This document shows positions 1 to 6,113 of a DNA stretch of 13,534 nucleotides, in pieces. The DNA lies in contig DATHNF010000002.1 of the NCBI GenBank assembly GCA_035486285.1, positions 1 to 13,534 on the forward strand, in the 5' to 3' direction. Source of the DNA: DATHNF01 sp035486285 (GTDB lineage: Bacteria > Patescibacteriota > Saccharimonadia > Saccharimonadales > UBA4665). The first letter of the stretch is position 1, and every line of letters begins with the position of its first letter. The translations under genes were made by a program, and so were the position numbers. The notes under the pieces were generated by a model that was not told the origin of the DNA, ran no database searches, and saw nothing but the letters and a program-made list of their open reading frames with translations.

Positions 1-2
1 GT

Positions 3-326
3 GTCTTGATCGGTTATAGCGTAGCTCACTACAAACTCCAGAGGAAGAGATCATTCTGGATTATCATCATCGGGCTAGCGGCGGCTATTGGCCTGCATGG
101 GCTCTATGACTTCGGCCTATTCACTGCTACGGGTTGGGGGCTGCTAAGCTCTATGATTCTTACTATTGTTATTAATGGCAGCGTTTTTGTGCTCTTCGCC
201 AAAGCCCGGCGGGCTGACGCCACGCGCGGCCTGGGGACAATTGGTAATAACCTGTACTGCCGAAGTTGTGGTTGGCCAAATCCCAAGCACTTCATGTTTT
301 GCGTGCAGTGCGGGAAGAGGACATAA
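3..326 (+). CDS. PrsW-like intramembrane protease, C-terminal part with zinc ribbon (5' truncated by window)
   Basis: The reading frame is open to the left edge, so only about 107 C-terminal residues are visible and the true start lies outside. The visible part has a stretch resembling the end of a PrsW segment (GYSVAHYKLQRKR), then a hydrophobic helix carrying H-G-L-Y-D-F. This matches the last conserved His/Asp-containing helix of PrsW-family glutamic-type intramembrane proteases. A second hydrophobic helix follows (LSSMILTIVINGSVFVLF). The protein ends in a cytoplasmic-type zinc ribbon (C-R-S-C-G ... F-C-V-Q-C-G). PrsW proteins cleave membrane substrates such as anti-sigma factors. The catalytic glutamates are not in view, so activity cannot be judged. 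The next gene also carries a zinc ribbon, which suggests related roles. Family assignment is moderately confident. Confidence 0.62.
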   Translation, partial: VLIGYSVAHYKLQRKRSFWIIIIGLAAAIGLHGLYDFGLFTATGWGLLSSMILTIVINGSVFVLFAKARRADATRGLGTIGNNLYCRSCGWPNPKHFMFCVQCGKRT

Positions 327-338
327 GCATAAGCTCTA

Positions 339-367
339 TTGACTTTTTGGTGTCCAGTATTTAAGAT
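339..367 (+). promoter_or_regulatory. Promoter of the TM2 gene, predicted leaderless
   Basis: The -35 hexamer TTGACT (339-344) is followed by a 17-nt spacer and the -10 hexamer TAAGAT (362-367). Six nucleotides then separate the -10 from the ATG at 374, so transcription would begin at or next to the A of the start codon. No Shine-Dalgarno sequence precedes this ATG, which agrees with leaderless translation. Confidence 0.6.
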
Positions 368-373
368 TATGGC

Positions 374-955
374 ATGAAATGCCCTAAGTGCGGTCAAGAT
401 GTTATAGCCGGGGCACAGTTTTGCGGAAATTGCGGGAATGTGCTGCGGCCCTCTCCTCCAACAGCCCCTCTTGGGCCACCAGCACCAGCTCCGATGGCAC
501 CACCGAGCCAGGCATCATTTTCCCCAGCTGGACCACCGGCCGGCGCGGTCGTCGGAGGGCAGCCGCCACAACCACAGCCACAACCAGCTCCAGCTGCTGG
601 TTACGCCCCGCCCCAAATGCCAGGTCCAGCCAATCCGTTTGCCGGGCAGCCTAGCAACAAAGACTATTTGACCACGTTTCTACTGGCCCAGTTCTTGGGC
701 GTGTTCGGTGTTGACCGCTTCTATCTTGGCCAAGTTGGGCTAGGTATCCTGAAGCTGGTCACGTTTGGCGGCTGTGGCATTTGGGCCTTCATTGATACGC
801 TACTGCTCATCACCGGCAACCGCAAAGACAAATGGGGACGAGAGCTTCTAGCCCGCGAGAAAAACCACCGTCTCAGCGTCATTATCTTCGTTGTCATGAT
901 TGTGCTGAGCATCATATCTTCGACGCTTAGGTTTGTCTTGACAGCAAAACACTAG
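374..955 (+). CDS. Zinc-ribbon / TM2 domain membrane protein
   Basis: The protein has 193 residues. Residues 1-21 form a zinc ribbon with Cys3, Cys6, Cys17 and Cys20. Residues 25-95 are a low-complexity Pro/Ala/Gln linker. Residues 97-155 are a TM2 domain: a first helix (LTTFLLAQFLGVFGVDRFYLG) with the family's G-x-x-G-x-D-R-F-Y-L-G signature, a turn, a second helix (GCGIWAFIDTLLLITG), and a charged segment. A third helix spans about 167-189. TM2 proteins are small membrane proteins of mostly unknown function. The start is the ATG placed 6 nt after a -10 box. The gene is followed after 6 nt by the DUF2752-like gene, suggesting one transcript. TM2 and DUF2752 genes often sit together in bacteria (from memory). 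The physiological role is unknown. Confidence 0.85.
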   Translation: MKCPKCGQDVIAGAQFCGNCGNVLRPSPPTAPLGPPAPAPMAPPSQASFSPAGPPAGAVVGGQPPQPQPQPAPAAGYAPPQMPGPANPFAGQPSNKDYLTTFLLAQFLGVFGVDRFYLGQVGLGILKLVTFGGCGIWAFIDTLLLITGNRKDKWGRELLAREKNHRLSVIIFVVMIVLSIISSTLRFVLTAKH

Positions 956-961
956 AGGCGT

Positions 962-1288
962 ATGAAACAGCTCATGCTCGAAGCCCTAACTCTTGCTTCG
1001 GCACGAGGCCGCTTGGCAAGTTTCTCAGTACTCAGTACCGCCATCTACCTCAGCCGTTATCACTGGCTTGATCACTTATCCTTATGGGGCAACCTGGGGT
1101 TTTCGCGGGCTCCCTCAATTGGCTTAACGAGGGCTTACTGGTTGCTACTGCATGGCCAACCGGTTGCGGCCTGGCACCGTAACTGGCTGATCTATATCGT
1201 GCTGGCCGTTGGCGTACCGCTGCTGCTCAAAGATCTAGCCGCTTTGCTGGCCCGACGACCAGGCAGGCACAGCATCTCGATAGCATGA
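962..1288 (+). CDS. DUF2752-like small membrane protein lacking the family cysteines
   Basis: The protein has 108 residues with a hydrophobic N-terminal half and a hydrophobic helix at about 77-97. The segment around residues 51-72 (APSIGLTRAYWLLLHGQ, then A-W-H-R-N-W) matches the DUF2752 signature, usually C-P-x-C-G-x-T-R-A followed by a Gly and an Ala...Asn-Pro. Here both cysteines are absent: the positions read A-P-S-I-G. Length is normal for the family. The ATG follows the previous stop by 6 nt, with AGAGG (954-958) overlapping that stop, so translation is probably coupled to the TM2 gene. DUF2752 has no established function; the zinc-finger-like Cys pair is a hallmark and its loss is notable. 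Assignment rests on this motif and the neighbour. Confidence 0.6.
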   Translation: MKQLMLEALTLASARGRLASFSVLSTAIYLSRYHWLDHLSLWGNLGFSRAPSIGLTRAYWLLLHGQPVAAWHRNWLIYIVLAVGVPLLLKDLAALLARRPGRHSISIA

Positions 1289-1315
1289 TTGCTTCCGCAA
1301 ACAGATAAAGTTCAG

Positions 1316-1321
1316 TATAGT
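1316..1321 (+). promoter_or_regulatory. -10 box of the tRNA-Arg promoter
   Basis: TATAGT lies 27 nt before the mature tRNA-Arg 5' end, giving a short leader of roughly 20 nt. No convincing -35 hexamer is present at 16-18 nt; TTGCTT at 1289-1294 is 21 nt away. Transcription from the upstream gene is also possible. Confidence 0.35.
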
Positions 1322-1348
1322 AGGTGCCAGCATCCCGCTATCAAGTAT

Positions 1349-1425
1349 GCCCCGGTAGCTCAGCTGGATAGAGCAGAGGACTTCTAAGCCTAAGGTCGCA
1401 GGTTCGAATCCTGCCCGGGGTACCA
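1349..1425 (+). tRNA. tRNA-Arg (anticodon TCT)
   Basis: A complete 77-nt cloverleaf including an encoded CCA (1423-1425). The acceptor stem is GCCCCGG paired with CCGGGGT, with a terminal G-U pair. The D-stem is GCTC/GAGC and the T-arm is GCAGG-TTCGAAT-CCTGC. The anticodon loop CTTCTAA (1381-1387) has TCT at 1383-1385, reading AGA. The anticodon stem is weak: GAGGA opposite GCCTA leaves only three Watson-Crick pairs, with G27 facing A43 and A31 facing G39. The AT-rich gene that follows lies on the opposite strand. Confidence 0.95.
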
Positions 1426-1450
1426 TAATGGTTATGCTAGTAAGTACTGA

Positions 1451-2197
1451 CTAAAAACTTAGATCTATATCCAAATCCGTAACGGATATTTTCTTATTAC
1501 CGCTTAACTCATATAAGTTAAAATCATTCATCCAGACGTTGCCCGGCCCCACAAGCAACACGCCAAAATTAAGGACTGAGCTTTCAATTGGTACATCCAT
1601 AGTAATATGAACCTGCTTCCAATTCGTTGCTCCTTTTAGGGGGCGATCTTGCATGTTATCAAACCATAGGCATTTCATATTGTCATCATCCAAGCGAGCC
1701 CAAAGGCCCGCCCATTGTTTTACGTCTCCAGTTTTAATAACAGCTGTAAGCTCAAGCTTTTTACCAATGTAGTCTTCTATATTGGTTTGCTGCATTAAGG
1801 TACCAAACCCTTTAAAGTTTTTTCGTTTTGATTTAATAAATCCGCTGGGTGCTTTGCTATATACTACCGCTTTATCGGTTCCGACTTCGTAACAATCTGG
1901 GTTGTCACCAGATATAAACCAACCTTTTTGAACAGGTCGTGTGCTTCGCAGCTCCTCGGGACTAACAGTTAAGGGTAGCGCAATATTATCCCAAGATTCA
2001 TTTTTTATTGCTTCTTTTTCTACTTCAATCCACTTTTCCAACAAAATTGGATCTTCCTTAATATCACTTTTAATTGCCGACGAGAGAAGTTGTGTAGCGT
2101 ATGTTGCCGTTGTACTACCGTCAAGACCAGCAGCTAGCTCCAAAGCCTTTTTCGTGCGGGGGCTTAATGTGACGCTTATCCGATTCTGTACACTCAT
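1451..2197 (-). CDS. Ribbon-helix-helix protein fused to a beta-sandwich effector-like domain
   Basis: The protein has 248 residues from the chosen start. Residues 4-45 look like a ribbon-helix-helix/CopG-type DNA-binding unit: a short strand (NRISVTLS) followed by two helices (PRTKKALELAAGL and ATYATQLLSSAI). A helical linker (50-85) leads to a beta-rich domain (about 92-231) rich in Trp, Gly and Asp. This domain has GFGTLMQ, W-A-G-L-W-A-R, F-D-N-M-Q-D-R-P and V-P...FGVLLVGPGNVWMND. I recognise it from memory as a stand-alone C-terminal domain found on various bacterial regulators; its ligand is unknown. The ATG at 2197 is preferred over the upstream in-frame ATG (2206) because the latter overlaps the -10 box. 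The gene is AT-richer than its neighbours, lies next to tRNA-Arg and has its own strong promoter. It may be an imported transcription regulator or antitoxin-like repressor; no toxin partner is seen. Confidence 0.7.
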   Translation of the reverse strand: MSVQNRISVTLSPRTKKALELAAGLDGSTTATYATQLLSSAIKSDIKEDPILLEKWIEVEKEAIKNESWDNIALPLTVSPEELRSTRPVQKGWFISGDNPDCYEVGTDKAVVYSKAPSGFIKSKRKNFKGFGTLMQQTNIEDYIGKKLELTAVIKTGDVKQWAGLWARLDDDNMKCLWFDNMQDRPLKGATNWKQVHITMDVPIESSVLNFGVLLVGPGNVWMNDFNLYELSGNKKISVTDLDIDLSF

Positions 2198-2204
2198 ATG
2201 CACC

Positions 2205-2232
2205 ATTATAGCTACTAATTAGATGCTGTCAA
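2205..2232 (-). promoter_or_regulatory. Consensus promoter of the RHH gene, predicted leaderless
   Basis: On the minus strand, TTGACA (2232-2227), a 16-nt spacer and TATAAT (2210-2205) form a near-perfect sigma70-type promoter. Only 7 nt separate the -10 box from the ATG at 2197, so the transcript should start at or one base before the start codon. There is no room for a Shine-Dalgarno sequence. Confidence 0.75.
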
Positions 2233-2350
2233 TATCTTATTCTTGCTTTTCTGGCCTTATAAAACGCTCAACTTATTAGATTGGTGCTGAGGAGGCTATT
2301 CTAAGCGGTAACTCTTTTGAATTTAGTGAGAAGCGAAGTTTCAGAAGAGG

Positions 2351-2386
2351 TATAATGACTTCATCATATAAGTAAGGCGGGGAGGG
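2351..2386 (+). promoter_or_regulatory. -10 box and Shine-Dalgarno of the 59-aa peptide gene
   Basis: TATAAT (2351-2356) with a predicted start near 2363 gives a leader of about 28 nt. This leader carries a strong GGAGGGG Shine-Dalgarno (2381-2387) just before the ATG at 2391. No good -35 hexamer is found at 16-18 nt. The rest of the 2233-2350 gap holds no ORF or clear repeat. Confidence 0.5.
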
Positions 2387-2390
2387 GCGT

Positions 2391-2570
2391 ATGGAAGAAT
2401 CACAACAAGGGTCACAGACACCACAGAAACCTACGAAAGGTTACGGTAAGCGCCCCGTGTGGCAATGGGTTGTTCTCTACGTGATCATCGCTATCATTGT
2501 GTACGGCTTAATCTACCTGTTGTTCATACACAAAAGCGGTGGCACTACTACCAGCACCAGCGGTTACTAG
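2391..2570 (+). CDS. 59-residue single-pass membrane peptide (GYGKRPxWQW type)
   Basis: The protein has 59 residues. A Gln/Ser/Pro-rich polar N-terminus ends in K-G-Y-G-K-R-P-V-W-Q-W, followed by one transmembrane helix (VVLYVIIAIIVYGLIYLLF, residues about 27-45). A short H-K-S-G-G tail with Thr/Ser and a final Tyr follows. The start is fixed by a strong GGAGGGG ribosome-binding site 4 nt upstream. Basic residues before the helix predict an N-in orientation with a tiny outside tail. I recall similar short 'GYGKRPLWQW' peptides in Saccharibacteria genomes, but no function is known to me. It is divergent from the RHH gene, so the 190-bp gap could hold shared control sites. Confidence 0.7.
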   Translation: MEESQQGSQTPQKPTKGYGKRPVWQWVVLYVIIAIIVYGLIYLLFIHKSGGTTTSTSGY

Positions 2571-2587
2571 ACTATTGGCAGCACTAT

Positions 2588-2616
2588 TTGTAAAAAAGTA
2601 GTCTTTCAAGTATAAT
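2588..2616 (+). promoter_or_regulatory. Promoter reading into tRNA-His
   Basis: TTGTAA (2588-2593), a 17-nt spacer and TATAAT (2611-2616) form a good promoter. The predicted start near 2623 lies about 126 nt before the tRNA-His 5' end, an unusually long leader for a single tRNA. Confidence 0.55.
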
Positions 2617-2648
2617 CACCTCTGTTCTTGCCACAAAACCAAAAGTTT

Positions 2649-2743
2649 AAAATGCCCTGCATTTTGAATTTTTGAGAGGAGGAACATAGCCGTAGGCCGA
2701 AGCTTTTGCCATCTAGGCAAAACGAGGGAACGGCGTAAGTTCC
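2649..2743 (+). other. Hairpin-rich leader between promoter and tRNA-His
   Basis: Three perfect hairpins occur in a row. AAAATGC/GCATTTT (2649-2655 and 2659-2665, 3-nt loop) is followed by a T-rich stretch, as in a weak terminator. TTTTGCC/GGCAAAA is at 2704-2710 and 2716-2722 with a 5-nt loop. GGAAC/GTTCC is at 2727-2731 and 2739-2743 with a 7-nt loop. A small GCC-GTA-GGC also lies between the first two. A GAGAGGAGGAAC purine tract precedes it, but no ORF with a good start follows. It may be an attenuator, a structured RNA cut off during tRNA 5' processing, or chance. No known RNA family was recognised. Confidence 0.4.
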
Positions 2744-2748
2744 GACGA

Positions 2749-2826
2749 GGCGGGTGTAGCTCAGTTGGTTAGAGCGTCTGGTTGTGGTCCAGAAGGCCGT
2801 GGGTTCGAGCCCCATCACTCGCCCCA
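2749..2826 (+). tRNA. tRNA-His (anticodon GTG)
   Basis: A complete cloverleaf with the histidine-specific extra G-1 (2749) facing C73 (2823), and an encoded CCA (2824-2826). The acceptor stem is GCGGGTG with CACTCGC, with one G-U pair. The D-stem is GCTC/GAGC. The anticodon stem TCTGG/CCAGA encloses the loop TTGTGGT with GTG at 2784-2786. The T-arm is GTGGG-TTCGAGC-CCCAT. Confidence 0.96.
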
Positions 2827-2849
2827 TAAAGTCCCAGGATTTTATGTAG

Positions 2850-2871
2850 ACACGAGCGAAGCGTGTTATTT
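2850..2871 (+). terminator. Probable intrinsic terminator after tRNA-His
   Basis: The stem ACACG (2850-2854) pairs with CGTGT (2862-2866) around a 7-nt loop and is followed by TATTTC and further T-rich sequence. It sits 23 nt after the tRNA CCA and upstream of the next gene. The stem is short, so strength is uncertain. Confidence 0.45.
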
Positions 2872-2915
2872 CATATTATTATGCTTCTCATTCAAAGATT
2901 CTACTAGGAGACACT

Positions 2916-3275
2916 ATGCGACTAAAGGAAGGTCATATCGGTATCGGCGCCAGCACAGCGCTGTTCATTGCGGCTAGCGCAACCTTAGCGAAAACAATTC
3001 CCGAAGCAAGCAAACCAAATCCTGATAGAGCAGTACCCGGCGTGTTGCAACGTTACGCCGGCCAGTTTGCACATCGTAGTATTGCAACAACACCAGAGCG
3101 CACAAGGAGTAGCTCCGCGAGGACAGACCTACTGAGCGCCGCAGCCTGCCTTGGGCTGGTATACGGGATGATTGGTGCGGTGTGTTCTTATGAAAGCCTA
3201 ACCAGGAGCAGACAAGAACAAGGCGCTCATGCGGCAGACACCCAAGACCAACAAGATATCTTGGATACCGCCTAA
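2916..3275 (+). CDS. Small membrane protein of unknown function, two hydrophobic segments
   Basis: The protein has 119 residues. The ATG has a clear Shine-Dalgarno AGGAG (2906-2910) with 5-nt spacing. Hydrophobic segments lie at about 8-25 (an N-terminal signal-anchor or signal peptide: GIGASTALFIAASATLA) and 72-91 (LLSAAACLGLVYGMIGAVC). Between them is a polar, Arg/Ser/Thr-rich loop. The C-terminus is hydrophilic and Gln/Asp-rich (A-D-T-Q-D-Q-Q-D). No family is recognised. The metal ATPase starts 61 nt downstream on the same strand, but it has its own TATACT and Shine-Dalgarno, so a functional link is only possible. Confidence 0.6.
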   Translation: MRLKEGHIGIGASTALFIAASATLAKTIPEASKPNPDRAVPGVLQRYAGQFAHRSIATTPERTRSSSARTDLLSAAACLGLVYGMIGAVCSYESLTRSRQEQGAHAADTQDQQDILDTA

Positions 3276-3336
3276 CGCCACCTGCTTAAATATAAGTTGT
3301 TATACTGGTAGCAAACAACCAACAATCGGAGATGTG

Positions 3337-5175
3337 ATGAAACGACTGCTACAGTTTTCGCGTGAGTACAGGCTGTTCGGTGCGGCACTTTTGACCGTTA
3401 TTATCGGCCTCGTACTGCAGTTCACCCACCAGCATACGGCTGCCCGTTGGCTCCTGAGCAGTGTGGCAATTATCGAAGTCTTACCGCTGGTTTGGAGCAT
3501 GTGGCAGGACGTCCGCTCCGGCAAGTACGGCATTGATATCCTGGCCGCCACAGCAATCATAGTTTCAGTTATATTAGGGCAATACTGGGCGGCAATTGTT
3601 GTCGTATTGATGTTGACCGGTGGTGAAACACTTGAGGACTATGCTGAACACCGGGCCAGGAGCGAACTCGACGCGCTGCTGGCACATGCTCCACAGCAAG
3701 CCCATGTCATTCGTAAAGGCAAGACCATGGACGTGCCGGTCAGCGAACTACGCGTCGGCGACAAACTGATTATCAAAGCTGGTGAACTGGTACCCGTCGA
3801 TGCCAAGGTCATAGAGGGCAGCGCCAGCTTCGACGAATCTTCGCTGACTGGCGAGAGTCTCCCACAGACGAAAACATTGGGTCAACAGCTGCTCAGCGGC
3901 GCTATTAACCTGGATGGTGCCGTGACGGGACAGGCAACCGCCAGCGCCGAGGATAGCCAATACCAGCAGATTATTCGCTTGGTGCGCGGCGCGGCGAGCA
4001 GCCAGGCGCCGTTTGTGCGGCTCGCCGATCGCTACAGCTTGCCGTTTACTTTAGTCGCTTATGCTATCGCGCTCGGTGTTTGGGCAGTTAGCGGCCATGC
4101 TATTCGCTTCTTGGAAGTTATCGTCGTAGCCACGCCATGCCCTTTATTACTGGCGGCACCAATCGCTCTCATCAGCGGCATGGCCCGTGCCAGCCGCTAC
4201 GGTATTATCGTCAAGACCGGTTCAGCGCTGGAGCGTCTGGCCGAAGCCAAGACGATAGCCTTTGATAAGACTGGCACGCTTACCAATGGAGTTTTACAGG
4301 TTGATAGCATCAAAACCTTTGGGCCTTACAAGCAGGATGAAGCACTGGCGCTAGCTGCTAGCTTGGAGCAGAGTTCCAATCATATCCTAGCCCAGGCAGT
4401 TGTTTCCAGCGCCCGAACCAAACACCTAAAACTTATTAAGGCCAAGCAGATTCAAGAGATAGCCGGCCAGGGCTTGCGGGCTACTGTCAAAGGCCAGCAA
4501 GTACTTGTTGGGCGCTATAGTCTTTTGGAAGAAGCGGGAGTGTCCCTGCCCAAAGGTGTCAGGCAAAGCCAGATCAAACAAACTGCCATCTACATAGCAG
4601 TAGACGGTAGCCTAGCCGGCATCATTACGCTCAAGGACACAGTACGCCCCGAGAGTAAGGCAACGCTTGATACGCTGCGCGACTTGGGTGTAGGCGACTT
4701 CTTAATGATTACTGGTGATAATCAAGCGGCCGCGCGAGCTATTGCCCAGAAATTAGGCATCACCCATGTGCACGCCGATACCCTACCTGCCGACAAACTG
4801 CGTATTCTGGAAGAGGTTAAGAACCGGCCGCTGGCTTTCGTAGGCGATGGCGTCAACGACGCTCCGATTCTGACTGGTGCCGACATTGGTATCGCGCTTG
4901 GAGCCCGCGGCTCAACCGCTGCCAGCGAGTCGGCCGACATGGTCATTATGCTTGACGACATTAGCCGGGTAGCCACGGCAGTAGCCATCGCCAAACGCAC
5001 CTTCCAGATTGCCCGGCAGAGTATTCTTGTTGGCATTGGTTTGAGCTTGGTATTGATGCTCATTTTCGCTACCGGCAAGTTCTCCCCGCTAGCTGGTGCC
5101 ATTATTCAGGAGGTCGTCGACGTAGTGGTTATCTTCAACGCCTTGCGCGCCCATGTGATTAGCTTCGACACATAG
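3337..5175 (+). CDS. Heavy-metal P1B-type ATPase with TPC motif
   Basis: The 612-residue protein should pump a transition-metal ion across the cytoplasmic membrane using ATP. No N-terminal HMA or Cys-rich metal-binding domain is present; the protein begins directly with transmembrane helices (about 12-28, 37-55, 66-95). The actuator loop carries TGES at 171-174. The metal-site helix has T-P-C-P (266-269) in place of the common C-P-C. The phosphorylation motif DKTGTLT is at 310-316 with Asp310. The nucleotide-binding domain has S-N-H-I-L-A (His349) where most P1B enzymes have an H-P pair. The hinge GDGVNDAP is at 503-510. C-terminal helices include QEVVDVVVIFNALRA. The ATG at 3337 is chosen because GGAG (3328-3331) precedes it, and TATACT (3301-3306) would start transcription near 3313. 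The frame stays open upstream to 3229, but that extension overlaps the previous gene. The ion cannot be told; TPC enzymes are a poorly characterised subgroup. Confidence 0.93.
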   Translation: MKRLLQFSREYRLFGAALLTVIIGLVLQFTHQHTAARWLLSSVAIIEVLPLVWSMWQDVRSGKYGIDILAATAIIVSVILGQYWAAIVVVLMLTGGETLEDYAEHRARSELDALLAHAPQQAHVIRKGKTMDVPVSELRVGDKLIIKAGELVPVDAKVIEGSASFDESSLTGESLPQTKTLGQQLLSGAINLDGAVTGQATASAEDSQYQQIIRLVRGAASSQAPFVRLADRYSLPFTLVAYAIALGVWAVSGHAIRFLEVIVVATPCPLLLAAPIALISGMARASRYGIIVKTGSALERLAEAKTIAFDKTGTLTNGVLQVDSIKTFGPYKQDEALALAASLEQSSNHILAQAVVSSARTKHLKLIKAKQIQEIAGQGLRATVKGQQVLVGRYSLLEEAGVSLPKGVRQSQIKQTAIYIAVDGSLAGIITLKDTVRPESKATLDTLRDLGVGDFLMITGDNQAAARAIAQKLGITHVHADTLPADKLRILEEVKNRPLAFVGDGVNDAPILTGADIGIALGARGSTAASESADMVIMLDDISRVATAVAIAKRTFQIARQSILVGIGLSLVLMLIFATGKFSPLAGAIIQEVVDVVVIFNALRAHVISFDT

Positions 5176-5190
5176 CTTCTAGGGAGCTAT
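5172..5190. terminator. Inverted repeat between convergent genes, possible bidirectional terminator
   Basis: ATAGCT (5172-5177) and AGCTAT (5185-5190) form a 6-bp stem with a 7-nt loop. It starts at the ATPase stop codon and ends just before the converging gene's stop. No T-run follows on either strand, so termination is suggested only by position. Confidence 0.25.
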
Positions 5191-5196
5191 AGGGAT

Positions 5197-5826
5197 TTAC
5201 TTAATGATAAGCCCGGCCGCCACGAAAAGCGGCACAATGAGGTTGTCAAAACCACGCGCGCCAATGTTCTCCAAAACGGTTGCCACCAATGATATTGATA
5301 GCAATAACGGCAGGTGCAGCATACCGGGCGATAGCATGCCGTAGCCGCCCAGTATTAGGCATGACGCCACGAAAAAAGTCAGCGTCCCCACCAGGCTCTT
5401 CGGCGAGCCTAACACGACATACCGGTGCCGGTTACCATAACGCGTACCTATAATAGCTGCCAAGCCATCTGCCAAACTCATCTCTAATAACGCGGCAGTA
5501 TATACATGGGGGTGCCGGGCCACGATGAAAGCCAGGCCGCCTACCACTGCGGCAAACCAGAACTCGCCCCACGTCGGCCGCTGCACACTATGGATGGCCC
5601 GGAAGATATGCAAATACTTAGACAAAGCCACGACGACAAGAAAAGCCATGCTCAGCAATTCAATATCGCGAACACTCAAAAAATACGGCCAAAACGCCAC
5701 GAAACTACCAACCGTGATATGTACAAACTTACGGCTCAGCTCGCCATGCGTCCGATGCTGTCGCCACCAGGTTTCGCTAGCCACTAATATCACAAACACG
5801 GCTAAGATTGTCAGTACCAAGGTCAT
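5197..5826 (-). CDS. Dolichol/phytol kinase or phosphatidate cytidylyltransferase-like membrane enzyme
   Basis: The protein has 209 residues from the ATG at 5826, almost entirely hydrophobic with about six to seven helices. It shows the pattern of the SEC59/DGK1/VTE5 polyprenol-kinase group within the cytidylyltransferase-like superfamily. The motifs are R-K-x-x-H (residues 32-36), SLADGLAAIIGTRYG (117-131), G-S-P-K-S-L-V-G-T (140-148) and a late E-N...D-N (186-195). Such enzymes use CTP (or another NTP) to phosphorylate a lipid alcohol such as dolichol, phytol or diacylglycerol, which would help lipid recycling in an organism with limited lipid synthesis. An in-frame GTG at 5862 could add 12 polar residues. 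The ATG is preferred because TACAAT ends 7 nt before it, hinting at a leaderless start. The substrate cannot be inferred. The tRNA-Pro gene lies upstream on the same strand. Confidence 0.75.
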   Translation of the reverse strand: MTLVLTILAVFVILVASETWWRQHRTHGELSRKFVHITVGSFVAFWPYFLSVRDIELLSMAFLVVVALSKYLHIFRAIHSVQRPTWGEFWFAAVVGGLAFIVARHPHVYTAALLEMSLADGLAAIIGTRYGNRHRYVVLGSPKSLVGTLTFFVASCLILGGYGMLSPGMLHLPLLLSISLVATVLENIGARGFDNLIVPLFVAAGLIIK

Positions 5827-5894
5827 GCCAGCTATTGTACGCTCCTCTACCAAATCAAACACCCATCATGCAGGGCCAAGAAGTATCAAATGGC

Positions 5895-5971
5895 TGGTCG
5901 GGGTGGCGAGATTTGAACTCACGACCTCCGCGTCCCGAACGCGGCGCGCTACCAAGCTGCGCTACACCCCG
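5895..5971 (-). tRNA. tRNA-Pro (anticodon CGG)
   Basis: A complete 77-nt cloverleaf on the minus strand with an encoded CCA (5897-5895). The acceptor stem is CGGGGTG with CACCCCG. The D-stem is GCGC/GCGC with an AGCTTGGTA loop. The anticodon stem CCGCG/CGCGG encloses the loop TTCGGGA, with CGG at 5937-5935 reading CCG. The T-loop is TTCAAAT. Confidence 0.96.
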
Positions 5972-6062
5972 AAAGACCCGGTGAGCCCTTCGGTTGGGAC
6001 GAGCAAAGCGCCCTTAGTGAAACTACACCGAGCATACTATGTATTGCCCACAACAGGGGTTG

Positions 6063-6091
6063 ATTATAACGAATAGAGCTCTCGATTACCA
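6063..6091 (-). promoter_or_regulatory. Possible tRNA-Pro promoter
   Basis: On the minus strand, TGGTAA (6091-6086), a 17-nt spacer and TATAAT (6068-6063) would start transcription near 6056, about 85 nt before tRNA-Pro. The -10 is perfect and the -35 is poor. The region 5972-6062 holds no ORF. Confidence 0.4.
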
Positions 6092-6113
6092 CCCGACTGA
6101 ACAGTATTGTTCC

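Noticed and set aside
1400..1451. tRNA-Arg 3' end as an attachment site for the AT-rich RHH gene
   Set aside because: No second copy of the tRNA 3' end is found downstream in the window and no integrase is next to it, so an att site cannot be claimed.
2732..2748. Resemblance of GTAAGTTCCGAC (2735-2746) to a conserved 23S rRNA word
   Set aside because: Only about 12 nt match, no surrounding rRNA sequence fits, and the word is explained by the local GGAAC/GTTCC hairpin.
3229..3336. Upstream extension of the ATPase frame by 36 residues
   Set aside because: It overlaps the previous gene in another frame, is not hydrophobic or family-like, and the ATG at 3337 has a proper GGAG site.
5525..6076. 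183-residue open frame on the + strand across the kinase-like gene and tRNA-Pro
   Set aside because: It runs antisense through a conserved membrane protein and through a tRNA, so it is not a real gene.
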